From Gautieria morchelliformis (Eukaryota; Basidiomycota; Agaricomycetes; Gomphales; Gomphaceae), in the NCBI GenBank assembly GCA_015179125.1, contig WHVA01000461.1:27989-91988 (forward strand): DNA of 64,000 nt, in the 5' to 3' direction. Positions 23,108-34,462 of the stretch are shown here, one piece after another. Made by a program: the position numbers and the translations under genes. Each line of letters begins with the position of its first letter. Within the stretch, counting starts at the first letter, position 1. The notes below the pieces were generated by a model. It ran no database searches, was not told the DNA's origin, and saw only the letters and a list, made by a program, of their open reading frames with translations.

Positions 23108-23667
23108 GAAGGATAAAATGCGTATTCAAAATAGTCCTGGTCCTCATCTGCGTGCCTGCCTGACATCTCGACAATGGTAACGCACAACTCCTCTAGATGT
23201 AGTGCGGTATTGCCATTGCATTTTGCTTCAGAGAGTGCAATAGATGAGAGGATTGTGCCCTCGATACCAGACGTGGGTGCGTCGATGTTAACAACGCGGA
23301 ATCGTTTGACATGGCCATGCAACCGCACCAGCGTCGGCCGCCGATGGGTGACTCCGAGTGGAACCTTGAGGACCACATCTAGTGGACACGAGCCCGAATT
23401 TTCGAGCCATTGCCAGAGACCGGTAGGATCAGCAAATTGATGTGGATGGCCAATGTGGAGGTGTGCCCAACGCTGCGGTGTGGCTTTGGCTATGTCCCGC
23501 CAGAATTGGCAAACGCGTATAAGTTGCGTTTGAGAGTTATTGGATAACTGACAGAAAACATGGCTCCAGACCTCGAAGGGTAAATACATTGAGGTTTGCG
23601 GTGCGCTAGCAAGTACTTGTCCCGCTTCGGCGTCGTTTGTCCTGCCGGCACGCGGCAATATTAACAT
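23108..23667 (-). pseudogene. F-box protein, 3' end lost
   Basis: Start at 23667. After about 26 residues comes an F-box: YLPFEVWSHVFCQLS, LIRVCQFWRDIAK and PQRWAHLHIG. F-box proteins of this expanded agaricomycete type usually run to several hundred residues with leucine-rich or irregular C-terminal repeats, and the F-box binds Skp1 in SCF ubiquitin ligases. Here about 185 residues read as native (LDVVLKVPLGVTHRRP, LHLEELCVTIVEM), after which the frame runs into LTR-like and LINE sequence to a stop at 22954. The adaptor part is intact but the substrate-binding part is truncated or replaced. Confidence 0.65.
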
Positions 23668-23739
23668 AAGGTGTTAACAGCCGTACCTCATACGCATACA
23701 CCCATATATTCCACGCCTCCCAAGCCTTAGTAAATGCGC

Positions 23740-25060
23740 CTAATGTCCCCGCGCAGGCGCCAAAATCGGCACCACCGCACCAGCCCTAGGAACACCAGGA
23801 CCCACGCCAGGACCTGTGTCCGTAACCGCCGGCGGCGCAGGGGCGCATGGTGTGGCTGGCGTTTGCGTTTGCGTTTGCGCCCAAGTGATGCGGCGGGTCA
23901 CGGTGTGCATGCGGGCGCGGGGAGTGCGGCAAGCGCAGGTAGGCGTGCGCGTGCGGCGGGGGCGGGGGCGGGGGCGGGGGCGCGGAGCATGTGCGCGGGG
24001 TACGCGTTGGGCGGGGGTCCTTTCCCGTTCCCGTTCCCGTTCCCGTTCCCGAGTGGCGTGGTGGGCGGGCGCACGAAGACGCGCTACGTGTATTTGCCCG
24101 CGCGGCCGCGGGGGGTTTGGGGGCCTCTGGGAGGAGGCGGACAAGGGCAAGGGTGCTGCGGGTAAGGGTGCGGTGGCGGTGGTGGTGGGGGCCGCGAGGA
24201 GCCAGGTGGCGTGTCGTCTAAGTCGGTAATTGAGTGTGCTTGGGGGAGCACAAGTGGAGACCGGGGAGGGGGGCCTGCGGGGTGTGTGTGGTGCTGCGGG
24301 TGCAGCTGTAGCAGTCGTGGGCGGCGGCGGCGTGTGTGCGGGAATGCGGGGATGTGCGGTGCGCCAGAATGACCGTGCTCCGCCGCGGCGACCGGGGGGC
24401 GACGCGCCCACGTGCTCACACGGTGCGTCGCGCACGCGGCTCCCAGGCGTGAGGCGCAGCGACGCATCGACGTCGGCCGCGCTCTCCAGCCACAGCACCA
24501 GTCACGGCCCTAGCGCCCTGCGCCGCTTCGCGGGGGGCTCGTCCCCGGCCCGCCACGCCAATCGCGCGCACGCTCTCCCCGCCGACATGAAACTCGCGCT
24601 CGGCCGCGCGGCTGAACTCACGCGCGGGCGCCGTCATGAAGTACTCCCGCCGTCTGCGGGGTCGGTGTCTTCGCGCGTGGGCCAGCCTGGAGTGCGGCGC
24701 CCCCCGGCTTCCGAAAAACCCCCGCTGCTGCACGCCGAACCACGCCGACGTACCCCTGCTCGCGCACCAACTGCCTATTCTGCTGGAGCTCTCCCCGCGC
24801 ACACGCCTCGCACGGGCAGCGCGTGTCCTCCACGGCGAAAGCCCCCGTGTCCCGGTGGGCGGGTGGGCGTGTGAGTCATGCGGGAAGGAGGCGCCGCTCG
24901 GGGGACAGGCTGGGAAGAACTTCATGAGCTCTTGCCCTGTGGGGGAGGGCGGTGCGGGACGTGAGCGCGAGAGGGTGGAGTCTGGGGAGCAGCGAGTAGC
25001 GTTCGGTACGAGATAGGAGGGACTGGGCAACGAGACGTACCATCAGCTGGGTGCGGCTGT
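23740..25060. other. GC-rich island with hexanucleotide repeats
   Basis: Very GC-rich. It contains a (GGGGGC)n tract at 23955-23982 and a (CCCGTT)n tract at 24021-24051. Long open frames exist in nearly every frame (for example 23740-24498 minus, 24230-24874 plus) but are Arg/Pro/Ala-rich, overlap on both strands and show no domain, as expected by chance in stop-poor DNA. A CpG-rich promoter for a flanking gene is possible. Confidence 0.5.
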
Positions 25061-26085
25061 GTCCTCCAGGGTTGTGCTTGTGTCTGTGTCTGTGTCATGC
25101 TGCTCGTTGTAACTGCCGAGGCGTCGGTGTGTATGTTTGTCTTTGTTTGGTAGGCACCTAGGTGCCTCTCACCTCTCAGAATCATCGTAGTATCTGGTCG
25201 TTACGTGTCTATGAAATGTGATGGGATGTGCTGTGATATCGCCTATGGCACTGTCGCCATTCTAATAATAACATACTAGATAACAGAACAAACACGTTGC
25301 AGATCACCCTGGGCTTTCCCGGACACAGCTCTACCATCATCATCACAGCCGATACACTGAATGCACGATATCGTGATTATCTATTACCAGTCGTTGTGTC
25401 CCACCACGAAATTCGAGGTCTGACTCTCTGCATATGACCGTCCTTTTCACACTTCAGGACATGCCGCCAAAATGAGAAATTTCCACTGTCGCTATATCCA
25501 GCAACTTTGACACGAGCTAGTATGTCTGCAAAGATCATCCAACGTCGCTTTAGAATCATAGACACATGCAGAGTCTAGCGATTGAGGTGGGATCTCCCAA
25601 TGATCTCGCTTCCTCGTGTTCACTTCTCGATAAGTAACACACTGGATATGCTTCATCTGAATAGCCATCAGTGACCTTGCTCGCAATTGGGTTTCATGTG
25701 TCGTTATGCTGACACCGCACTTGCAGTCGTTAATGAGTGCCAGGTGCGCTGATATGACGTCAAGTTTTATATGCATCTTCGAGACCATTCCGCGGATATA
25801 ATAACCAGTTCTCCAAGAGGCCAAGGCTCAATTACTCGTCCGAGGGGCTCACTGTATCTGATGCTTCGACCTTGTATTAATTCTTTTCACATGACGTTCT
25901 TCTATCAGACCGCCAACCTGGCAAATTGTGCCATGCCTCGCACTGATGGGATGTTGTGAATATCGGTTGACCTGGCAGCACCCCCCGGCCAGAATCTTAT
26001 ATACGCACCTTGTCTGCTACTCCAGCACCACATCGCTACGCAAACTTAGTCCCTCGTCTGCATCCCAGATTTTATTTCTGATATT
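25061..26085. other. Spacer upstream of the DUF6533 gene
   Basis: No coding region was recognised. The last 100-150 bases before 26086 are CT-rich and end in a pyrimidine-rich leader, as expected of a fungal promoter and transcription start. Confidence 0.45.
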
Positions 26086-27882
26086 ATGTCTCAGGCGGAC
26101 CCCTCGGCTGAAATCCAGGCCCTATCAGACAAGTACGTACTTACCACATTGAGCGGGATGCAGAAGAACTTACCTGGACCAGCTTTGCGGCCAACTCTAC
26201 CGTCGTCGCCGCCCTTGGTATGCGTACATATCCCCTATCTAATTCCACGATATCCATAGCTTGTTATACAGCGCTGCTCATCTACGACACTCTTCTCATG
26301 CTGCCATCTGAGATCAAGCACATTTGGTGCAAGACTGTCAAAATCGGCACCGTTCTCTATTTGCTCGCACGTTACCTGACCTTGGCTTTTACTCTTGTTA
26401 GCATATATGGTGATTTATCTACCCTGTCCCTTGAGGTATATTATGACAATGCTCTCATGTGTAACACCCTTACTGACTGAAAAGTGTATCTAGTATGACT
26501 TGCATTCTTTATGAAGAAGCAATCTAGAGACTCATATATTCAAAGGAAATGTAATACTCTAACTCACCTAGCTGATGCTTTAGCAGTTCCTTGTCTGATT
26601 GGTGTACAGGGTGAGTGATTATACCCATATATTTCTCAGGCAGAAGGATCAACACATTTGATTATCTAGGCCTTCTGCTAGCTCGCACCTATGCTATTTC
26701 CCTCCAGAATCAAAGAGTTTTGGGTGTCCTTGGGCTGCTTATTCTTGGTGCTATTATCCTTAAAGTGGTATGTCCCTGTGCAGACTTTGTATAAATATCA
26801 TAAATTCATTTCCATGGATATAGCACCAGTCTGTTTTGTATGACTGCAATCTCACTAGTTCAGAAATTAATACAATAACTTTGTCAGTACTGACTAGGGC
26901 TTTCTGTGTAGATTTTATACTAACCATGTCTTCAGGTGTAAGATCTAGGGGTATGTATTTGTTTGATTTGTCTCTGAATACCTTTGACAGTGGGCATAAT
27001 GGACAATGTTGCTGTAATCCTTTTTGACACTGGAGTTGTGATAGTAACAATTCTGAGCTCAATTCAAACCCTGAGGCTTTGGTGGAATGGTGACACTTGG
27101 GATAAGAAATCTCTTATTAGTCTAGTGATTTACCAAGGTGAGGATACAACATATTGCTTGTATATCAACATATCACTAATCTACAGGTAAGGCTTTGTCA
27201 GATATGGGTATGGAACATTATCCCTATGATATTGCATATGTTGATTCATATTTAGATTTGTGCTTACAATTAGTTTGGCTAATGCTCTCATAGCTGAGGT
27301 ATTATTACTTATAAAGCCATTGATCTTTGAGGGCTTACTCAGGCTTCTTTTACATTTCAGGTATTGAGGGTATGTAATACATTGATTGTGATAAAAGAAT
27401 GGCTAACTTCAGCTGCTCTATGGCATAAAGCCAAGCCTTCAGAGCATCTTAGGCTACCTTCAGAACAGGTACTTCACACCAATTTAAGAAGAAAGACATG
27501 ATTGTACTTACAGGGCATAACCAGCTTATCAGTAATTATCATCTACCGGTTCCAACTAACTCTCAAAGAGAGACACAGTCGACTTAACAACCCCTCATTA
27601 CCCTCTCTTTCATTCTCAAGCTTCCAAGCAGCCAGACAAAGTGTTCACAATGCTATAGTGGGTGAATTTGGGAACCCTCACTTGAGCTGGGAGGATTTTA
27701 ATGCTGAGAATGTGGAGGACAATATGGCTGATCAGGAAGGCCAGCAGTCACCTAAAGAGGCTGGGTCAGCGGGCATAGAGTTGAATGTGGTTCCTTGGGC
27801 AACTGGATGTCCTGGAGATGTAGAAATGGCCAGGCAGGCTGCCTCCGGTGAGCAGTTGGTGTCTCTTGCAGGCACTTGTTAA
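26086..27882 (+). CDS. DUF6533-type multi-pass membrane protein
   Basis: Start ATG at 26086 (MSQADPSAEIQALSDKY), followed by several short introns. Exons give SFAANSTVVAAL joined to CYTALLIYDTLLMLPSEI, KHIW and TVLYLLARYLTLAF, the hallmark of DUF6533, a seven-helix-like family abundant in agaricomycetes. Further exons: LADALAVPCLIG, LARTYAISLQNQRVLG, VLGLLILGAIILKV (26680-26767), then VAVILFDTGVVIVTILSSIQ and LISLVIYQG (near 27000-27140), FVLTISLANALIAE (near 27255-27300), and a last exon with SVIIIYRFQLTLKERHS and an acidic cytosolic tail ending LAGTC. The family function is unknown; it is probably at the plasma membrane. Exon joins are inferred, and no disabling lesion was seen in the parts read. 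Confidence 0.75.
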
Positions 27883-28342
27883 TGGTTCAGTAGGATCTGG
27901 AAGAACACCAGAGGCTTAATGACAGCATCGAAACTAATGCATCATAGCTCCAATTCCAGTCAGTACAAACCCCCTAGAAGTGTGACACCCAGAAACTAGC
28001 ATGAACCTACCTGTTTAATCTATTGCAGCAGTTGGAAATTGGTCACTGTAGCAGATGTGGCTATGTGCTCACTCTGGCCAACGCATACCATCAAAAACAT
28101 ATATATTCTGCCATTTTGAATTTGACTTTGTCCATACTTTATTATTACTGTGCTTTGCAACAATATTATTCATGTTTTGCTGCTGGGAGTCAGTGAATTG
28201 TGTGTATATTCGCAATTACATCCTCATGAATATGCAGGGATGGCCTTGGGAGATGAACTGCATACAGTGCATGCGCATGTGCATGCCTGGGCTACTGATC
28301 TGGTGTGAAGTACACACTTAGTTATGTTAGTTTGTAAACTCT
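27883..28342. other. Spacer, nothing recognised
   Basis: AT-richer sequence downstream of the DUF6533 gene. Short open frames only; probably a 3' UTR and intergenic DNA. Confidence 0.4.
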
Positions 28343-28780
28343 GTGAAACAGCATATCATTGCCACATTTTTACATGTCAAGCCAACTTACATCATGGCTC
28401 AGCATGCATCAGTGTCGTCTAGTGTCCAAAATGTCAGCGCAAATATAGTATTGATAATAATGATCTACATACTGTTTGTTGCAGGGGGTAGTCTGTCTCA
28501 GATGCTATTATGGTTGGCAGAAGCATACTCCCAGACCCAGTTTCCCTCATCATATATGAAAGAGTCTGGCCCTCACCGCACCATCAATGGGAAACATATT
28601 CCATTCCTCTGGTCCAGTGTTGTCACAGCTTGCAATGAGATGCATGATGAGGAACTTCCCCTGCTGGACACAGCTGTGGGTCACATACTGGAATCCATGA
28701 GCATCAACCATGCTGTCAGGCCCAAGTATGCAAGCCCCTGTAAGGAGGATAATGTAGAGGACAGGAATTATAGGCAGTAG
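28343..28780 (+). CDS. Possible small hypothetical protein
   Basis: A 145-residue open frame with one hydrophobic segment (NIVLIIMIYILFVAGG) and a C-terminal part FLWSSVVTACNEMHDEEL, LLDTAVGHILESMS. No family was recognised. The second half could instead be an exon of a longer gene, because the hydrophobic region ends in TTGTTGCAG, a good acceptor at 28484. Low confidence; it may be a relic. Confidence 0.25.
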   Translation: MKQHIIATFLHVKPTYIMAQHASVSSSVQNVSANIVLIIMIYILFVAGGSLSQMLLWLAEAYSQTQFPSSYMKESGPHRTINGKHIPFLWSSVVTACNEMHDEELPLLDTAVGHILESMSINHAVRPKYASPCKEDNVEDRNYRQ

Positions 28781-28789
28781 GACTGGACT

Positions 28790-29187
28790 TGATACTCAGA
28801 AGAATAGACTAGAAATCAATTCACTACAAGCTTTCTGGGTCAAAAAATCGAAGAAAAATAAGACTAATTTACTTGCCTCTCTCAGTGAATTTAGTTGTCA
28901 ATGAGAGAGGTCGGAAATGTGTCACATGCACATATACTACCACCCGGCCCTTTAGCGCCCATGGCAGAGCGGGCGTCGAAATGATTACATAAGGGTGCCG
29001 ATGGTGAAAAGAAGAAAAACAAATCGAAATAGAAGTACAAACCTTTGATAGAAAATTTCAGAAAATTTCAGAAACATAAAGTGATCATAGGGGAATGCTC
29101 TGAAAAGAAAGTGGAAAGAAATAAAGATGGTGGAATTTATTTGGCTTGATTCTGGTGCAGGAGCATAAATGCACCCAAGATGCCCCC
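28790..29187. other. 3' region of copia relic
   Basis: Lies downstream (minus sense) of the copia RNase H stop. A purine tract, TTGAGGGGGCA, near 29180-29190 resembles a polypurine tract. A small inverted repeat, cctctctca / tgagagagg, lies at 28874-28908. LTR borders could not be fixed. Confidence 0.35.
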
Positions 29188-29910
29188 TCAACCGTAATAT
29201 ATTCCCAGCTTCTCATTGAGTATCTTCACTCTATGACTAGGAAGTCCTTTAGTGAGAACATCTGCCAACATTTGTTCAATTGGAAAATAAATGAGCTTGG
29301 CTTCTTGATTTTTGATTATATCTTGAAAGAAATATAATCTGATGTCGAAATGTTTGGTTCTCGTGTGTTGTTGAGTGCCATAAGTAATTGCAATGGCTAA
29401 TTGATTGTCTGAATAAACTTGGATGGGTTTTTTCAGTGGTTGGAATATTTCAGAAATAAAATGGCGCATCCAGAGAGCCTCTTTGCCCACATGGGTCAGG
29501 GCGATGAATTCGGCTTCAGTTAATGAGAGGGCTACTATCGATTGTTTCTGGAAACTCCATGAAACAGTGCCCCCATCAATCTGAACTAGATATGCCGAAG
29601 ATGAACACCTATGACTCTGTGAACCCCAATCCGCATCTGAGTACCCCATCAAGCCGTCTCAATTTCTTCCAAGTGTCAGTTTGTAGGGCTTTGTGCCTTT
29701 TAGATATTTAAAGATACATTTCACTGCATTTCAATGTGTGCCACCTGGATTTTCAAGAAATTGTGAGAATAATGACACCGCAAATGCAATGTCAGGTCGA
29801 GTGGCTATGGCTGCCCACATGAGTGATCCTATACTTGCCTGTATGGGAATTTTGACATGGCTTTCTTGCCTCTCTCTGTAGAACCACATTGATCTTTAGA
29901 TAATTTCACA
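29188..29910 (-). pseudogene. Ty1/copia RT end and RNase H
   Basis: Reading from the right on the minus strand: NVKLSKDQC, YRQ, WAAIATRPDIAFAVSL.SQFLENPGGTHWNAVKC and a K-Y-LKGT region with shifts, then an open stretch 29652-29188 with YSDADWGS, GTVSWSFQKQSIVALSLTEAEFIA, VYSDNQLAI and EQMLADVLTKGLP. This RNase H is the best preserved copia piece in the window, but it is cut at 29911 by the hAT element. It is a different copia lineage from the one near 5700, with a distinct RNase H sequence. Confidence 0.88.
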
Positions 29911-30155
29911 TTCACATGTAGTGTCTTCTGGGCTTGGGCCTAGGCCTGGGCTGAGCCCGAGCCCAGCCCTGAAAAGCCCGAGCCCGGCCTGGCCCAGGCC
30001 TCCAAAAGCCCGAGGAGCAGGGCCGGGCTTCGTTTTCATAAGCCCTGAGCCTGGCCCTTAAGCCCGGGCTTTTGGGTGGGGGTGGGTATTAGTATTTAAT
30101 GCAGCGAAGCAAGTCGCTGCATACTATTGAATCTACTACTCTTCATAAGTTGCCC

Positions 30156-33100
30156 ATGCCGCGTGTCATCAACAGCTCCGACGAGGAAATCCAGGAAATG
30201 GGCCCTCTGCCATTTAAAAGCAGTTCGGGCCGCGTGGTGAAGCCAAGCGCGGCGCTTCTGGATCCGAGTAATGCCGCAAAAGTCCCAGGCCAGCCTCACG
30301 GCACTAGGAGGCTGGGGGAAGCAGAGGAACCTAAAAGGAAGAAACCTAAACCTACCGTTGCCAAACCTACCGGTAAGCAAAAGGACAAGGAGGTTCCAGT
30401 GCCTGTCCCCGCCCCAGGTGTGTGACGTGATATTATGATTATATTGGGTTTATTAATAAGTACATCTAATTCAGTTTCAGCTGATCCAGCCTTACCCCCG
30501 GCAACTATCACTCATGACGACACCCACCCGGAAGGGTGGCTGAAAGATCTAGATGGTATTGAGGTCTTACCCGACAATCAAAAATTTCCAAGGAATGTAC
30601 CTTAGATATACAGTTCCTTTTTGAGAACCGGCGCCAGGAAGAAGGCAAGAAAATCATGGACTGCAAGCTGTGTCGGTGCGTCACCATGCGTGTGGGCGGT
30701 CGTGGCAGCCTCCCGGAATCTCATCATCGCTGACTTTGTCTGAACCCAGAGAACATGATCGGTCTGAGGTCAGTTTTGTGAATGATGTCAGCACCCTGCG
30801 ACGCCACCTCCAGTCGATGCATGAGGTGATTTTTTAGTCCATCCAAAATTCCCATTAGATATTTAACTACCCATTTAGGGAAAATACCAAGAGTGGTGTT
30901 CTAAGACTGGGTTTACCAACAAACTGCCGAATGCCGTTAGGCAAGCCAGGCTTGCGCAGAACAGCGTACTGACAACACATTTTGGACCGGCTCCCTCCCG
31001 AGTGACGGAAGCGGCTGTAGCTCCGTATACCGATGAGACGTTTGTCCGGCTCGCAGTAGAGTGGATGATTGCGACCGATCAGGTATGTTCGTCATATTAT
31101 CACTTGTATTCATTGACTTATATTATGTGCATAGCCTATAGCGGTGTTTGATAACCCGCGATTCAAAGAAATGCTCGAAATGGCATCTCGTGCCAAGGAG
31201 AAACTCAAGCTTCCTGGCCACAAGCTGGCCCGCAGCAAAGTCTTAGAGCTATTCCATGGTCATTTGCGTGATCTCAAGAGAAGATTTAAGGTGAGTACAG
31301 ACACCTATTCTGTAACCAACGTAACTACAACTCGCGGACCAGGGCACTGATATTCGAGGTTTGATCTCCTGCACATGTGATGCATGGCAGGCCTCGAATG
31401 TCGATGGGTATTTTGCCGTCACCTGTCACTGGGTTGAAAAGGATTCGGGAGGTATAATGAGTCTCCAGAATTCTCTTGTTGGTTTTGTACGTGTCAACGG
31501 CGGCCATTCAGGTAGGCGGCTTGGACAAGTCCTGTTCAAAGTCCTAGACCGTGTTGGGGCTGTCCATAAGGTATGTTCCATGCCATTACCCTCTCTCTAA
31601 CCGACAGCCTATTCCTTTAGATCGGGTGGGTGACCTGTGATAACACCTCTAATAATACCACGATGATGGAGGAGTTGGCCCGGCGCATCAAGGAGCGCAC
31701 AGGACAATCGTTCTGCCCGGTAGAACGACGCATCCGGTATGTGATTTTATTTTCAACAAGTTATTTACATTTAACTATTGGTTATACCTGTCTCGCGCAC
31801 TCCATCAATCTTGCAACGCAGGCCCTTCTGGCCGCACACTCACACTCCCCGCATTACAATGCGGATAAGCCCGACGATCACATCCCAGACACCGAGGCAT
31901 TGAAACGAGATGCTGTTGGAATTATCCGTGCAATTTGTGTCAAGGTATGTACACCCATTGTAGCTTGTCCATGGATACATTCTAACAACCATTCCTGTAA
32001 GCAGGAACAGTCTTCAGCCAAACGCAAGGAAGTATACCGTATGCTCCAGGTCCAAAACCAGGTCAAGCCGCCGACCACCCTCTTACTCAACATGGTTGTA
32101 CGCTGGTCATCCACGTATATCATGCTCGACAGAGCATATCGCAACAAAGAGGTGTGTAATCACTACCAGTATATATCCATATGTACAAACGTGACCCTGT
32201 AGCATGTCAACCGGTTCGTGCTCGAAATTGCACACCTCGAGAAGGATCGCACCAAGTCCCTGAAACTCATGAAGCTGTCACTTACCCCAGGAGAATGGGA
32301 CTCGGTGAAGTCCTTTATACAGCTCCTTCGGGTAAGTTTGTCCTGGCTATCAACTGAGACATTTCTAAGCATCTCCCCTGTATCAGTTTGCTGACGCCGC
32401 GCAGCATGAGTTCTCGGCTGAACAGTATCCTACGCTGTACCTTGCAATCCCAGGGTTAGAAGGTCTCCATACGGCGTGGTCCAGCCGCCTCGTTGCACGG
32501 TCTGGATACGAAGAATTTCATGGACCACTTACTGCTGGCATCAATAAACTCGCCCAATACTATAACAGAACAGATGAATCACAAGCGTATATAATGGCTA
32601 GTCAGTAACATATATACAAGTAGTCCCTGCATACTAACACATTGGATGGCAGTGCTTCACCCTGAACAAAAACTGACACATTTCGAAAAACACTGGGGAA
32701 ATGAACTGGTGGACAGGGTGACACAAACGGTCAAAGCTATTGTGAGTCACCTATTGTTTGGTCTATTATTCCACTCACTGGTCCTGCAGTTCAAGGAGTG
32801 TTGGGATGCATCAAGGGCTGCACCCAAGCCATCCGATGCAGTTCCTAACCTGAAGAAACATCAGTTCCAGGATCTTCTGGGCGCACTGAGTGGCGATGAA
32901 GAAGAAGACGCACCGGCTCGCTTGGTGCCTGCATCCAGCTTCTCCAGCGACATGTCAGACAGCGAAAGCCCCTGGCTCCAGGCATACCGAGGGTACATTG
33001 GACCCGTGGAGCCGATACCTGATGGGATGGGGCTAATTGAGTGGTGGGGGGTAAGCCATATATATATTCATTGATCAGATGAGATCGCTGATGCAAACCT

Positions 33101-33443
33101 AGTGCCACGAACGCCTTTTCCCTATTTGGGCCTCGCTGGCATATGATTACCTTCCAATCATGGCCTCCTCGGTGTCGAGTGAACGTGCGTTCTCCAGCTC
33201 GGGTATCACGATCAGCAAGCGGCGTAACCGCTTGAAAGGTGATGTAGTGGAGGCCCTGCAGGTAATCAAATGTGACGAAACGACTTACTCACTCGGGATC
33301 CGGCACCCATGTCCTCGCTCGAGTTTGATCTCCTCGGTGACAGAAAAACGGCGGCTGGGTCCAGTGATGGTTCTATTGATCTAGATTTAGACAGCGACTG
33401 TGACATTGAACTAGACAACCTCCTGAATGAGGAGGTTGTCTAG
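30156..33443 (+). CDS. hAT transposase, about a dozen exons
   Basis: Exon 1 starts MPRVINSSDEEIQEMG and ends in a Lys/Pro-rich, NLS-like stretch. A BED-type finger follows (MDCKLCR...TLRRHLQSMHE; frame broken near 30600 unless an intron lies there). Further exons: TDETFVRLAVEWMI; CTCDAWQASNVDGYFAVTCHW with the first catalytic Asp; VTCDNTSNNTTM with the second; CLAHSINLATQAL; NMVVRWSSTYIML; a helical region; and the hAT dimerisation block RLFPIWASLAYDYLPI, ASSVSSERAFSSSG, RNRLKGDVVEALQ. The acidic tail (LDLDSDCDIELDNLLNEEVV) ends at TAG 33441-33443 in another frame and needs an intron or a shift after 33270. It is mostly intact, and activity is possible if the two doubtful joins are spliced. 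Confidence 0.75.
33411..33443. repeat. 13-bp perfect hairpin at the transposase stop
   Basis: ctagacaacctcc (33411-33423), loop tgaatga, ggaggttgtctag (33431-33443). The stem includes the predicted stop codon TAG. It could be a transcription-end or mRNA-stability structure, or a chance product of duplication. Confidence 0.85.
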
Positions 33444-33664
33444 TTGTTGGATTTAATATGACACTATGTTCAGGTAAATACATGCATGGGCGGCATCCCC
33501 TTCGATGACTTCCCCCTTTGATGACATCCCACACCCACAGGCCCGGGCTCAAGCCCGAGCCTGGCCCAAGCCCTGGTCGGGCTTGGGCTCAGGGCTGGGC
33601 TTAGAATTCGTCAAGCCCGAGCCCGTCCAGGCCCGGCCTGAGCCCGGAAGACACTATTCACATG

Positions 33665-33925
33665 TGGGGAACTGAAGTCTACGGTAAGCAATCAGGGAGA
33701 TAAATTGGCAGCTTGTGCCAAGAGAGCTCGGTGGATAGGAATTTCTGCACAGAGCCATGGTCATTATGTTTATTGGCCTGACTCTCACAAGGTTTCTGTC
33801 GAGCGGAACATTGTGTTTGATTCAGAGATGAAGAAGGGAAAAGTCCCAATCATTTCTATTGAGGAATCCAAGGTACCTACGTCTAGAGAGGTGAAAAAGG
33901 CCATTCCGGCATCAGCGCCTGTGCC
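33665..33925 (+). pseudogene. Ty1/copia integrase/RT linker fragment
   Basis: Plus-strand translation includes LAACAKRARWIGISAQSHGHYVYWP and KVSVERNIVF, typical of the copia region between integrase and RT. Orientation is opposite to the copia piece left of the hAT element. It joins GT90-derived sequence near 33926. Confidence 0.8.
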
Positions 33926-34462
33926 ACTGTCGAACTCCTCAACTCCACCTTCGAGGATACCTCCGTGCTTGCGCGTGAGCGTATCCAGAACCAGCCCGAT
34001 ATCCTCCAGGACGTACAGGACTGGTTACCAGAGTTTCGAGCGACGTTCACGACGGATGACGGAGCGACACAGATGGTGAGCTGGGAGCTGCGCAGTAAGG
34101 CTGAGGAGGCGGTGGAGCGGGGAGAATGTGCGTGTCAGACTATCTCTTTCACGGTCTCCCCTCACCTACGGTGAATATTTCAGATATTGACGTCCAACGT
34201 GTCGTTGCTTCCGTCACAGCGAAAGGTTGGGCAGCTGCTTGTCCCCCCAACACCCCCATCCACTCCCACGAGCCCCCCCACCCCCACCCCCACTCCCCAC
34301 CGCTGCTGTTCCGGGCCTCAGGCACCCCATCTTCCCACAGAAGCCCTGAAATCTCCCAGATCAAAATCATTGGTCTGCAACCACTGACTACAACCACCGA
34401 CTCTCCATGTCACCCTGGCTCCACCCTAGTCACATCCATCTCAACGGTTTTCTTTCACAGTG
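33926..34462 (+). pseudogene. GT90 (CAP10-like) gene fragment
   Basis: Closely similar to 54130-54640 of the first GT90 gene: VELLN, then LARERIQNQPDILQDVQDWLPEFRATF, MVSWELRSKAEEA, the intron starting at GAAT|GTGCGT and ending TTTCAG, then ASVTAKGWAAACPPN and the Pro-rich linker. It starts inside exon 2 and ends inside exon 3, so no catalytic residues remain. Both ends are abrupt: copia on the left, the copy C 3' flank on the right (gacaaagacgtgcaaatc at about 34464). Confidence 0.85.

Larger units (their letters stand above)
29919..33656 (+). mobile_element. Complete hAT DNA transposon (3738 bp)
   Basis: Terminal inverted repeats start TAGTGTCTTCTGGGCTTGGG on the left and TAGTGTCTTCCGGGCTCAGG on the right (reverse complement). 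They are flanked by the exact 8-bp duplication TTCACATG at 29911-29918 and 33657-33664. An 8-bp TSD and a C-terminal dimerisation domain are hAT hallmarks. The subterminal 150 bp on each side are packed with GCCCGAGCC/GGGCTTGGGC motifs. It encodes a multi-exon transposase on the plus strand. It sits at the border between two copia fragments. Confidence 0.93.

Noticed and set aside
23740-24498. 252-codon open frame on the minus strand in the GC-rich island
   Set aside because: Arg/Pro/Ala/Thr-rich, no domain, and overlapped by equally long frames on the other strand. Stop codons are rare in such GC-rich DNA, so length is not evidence.
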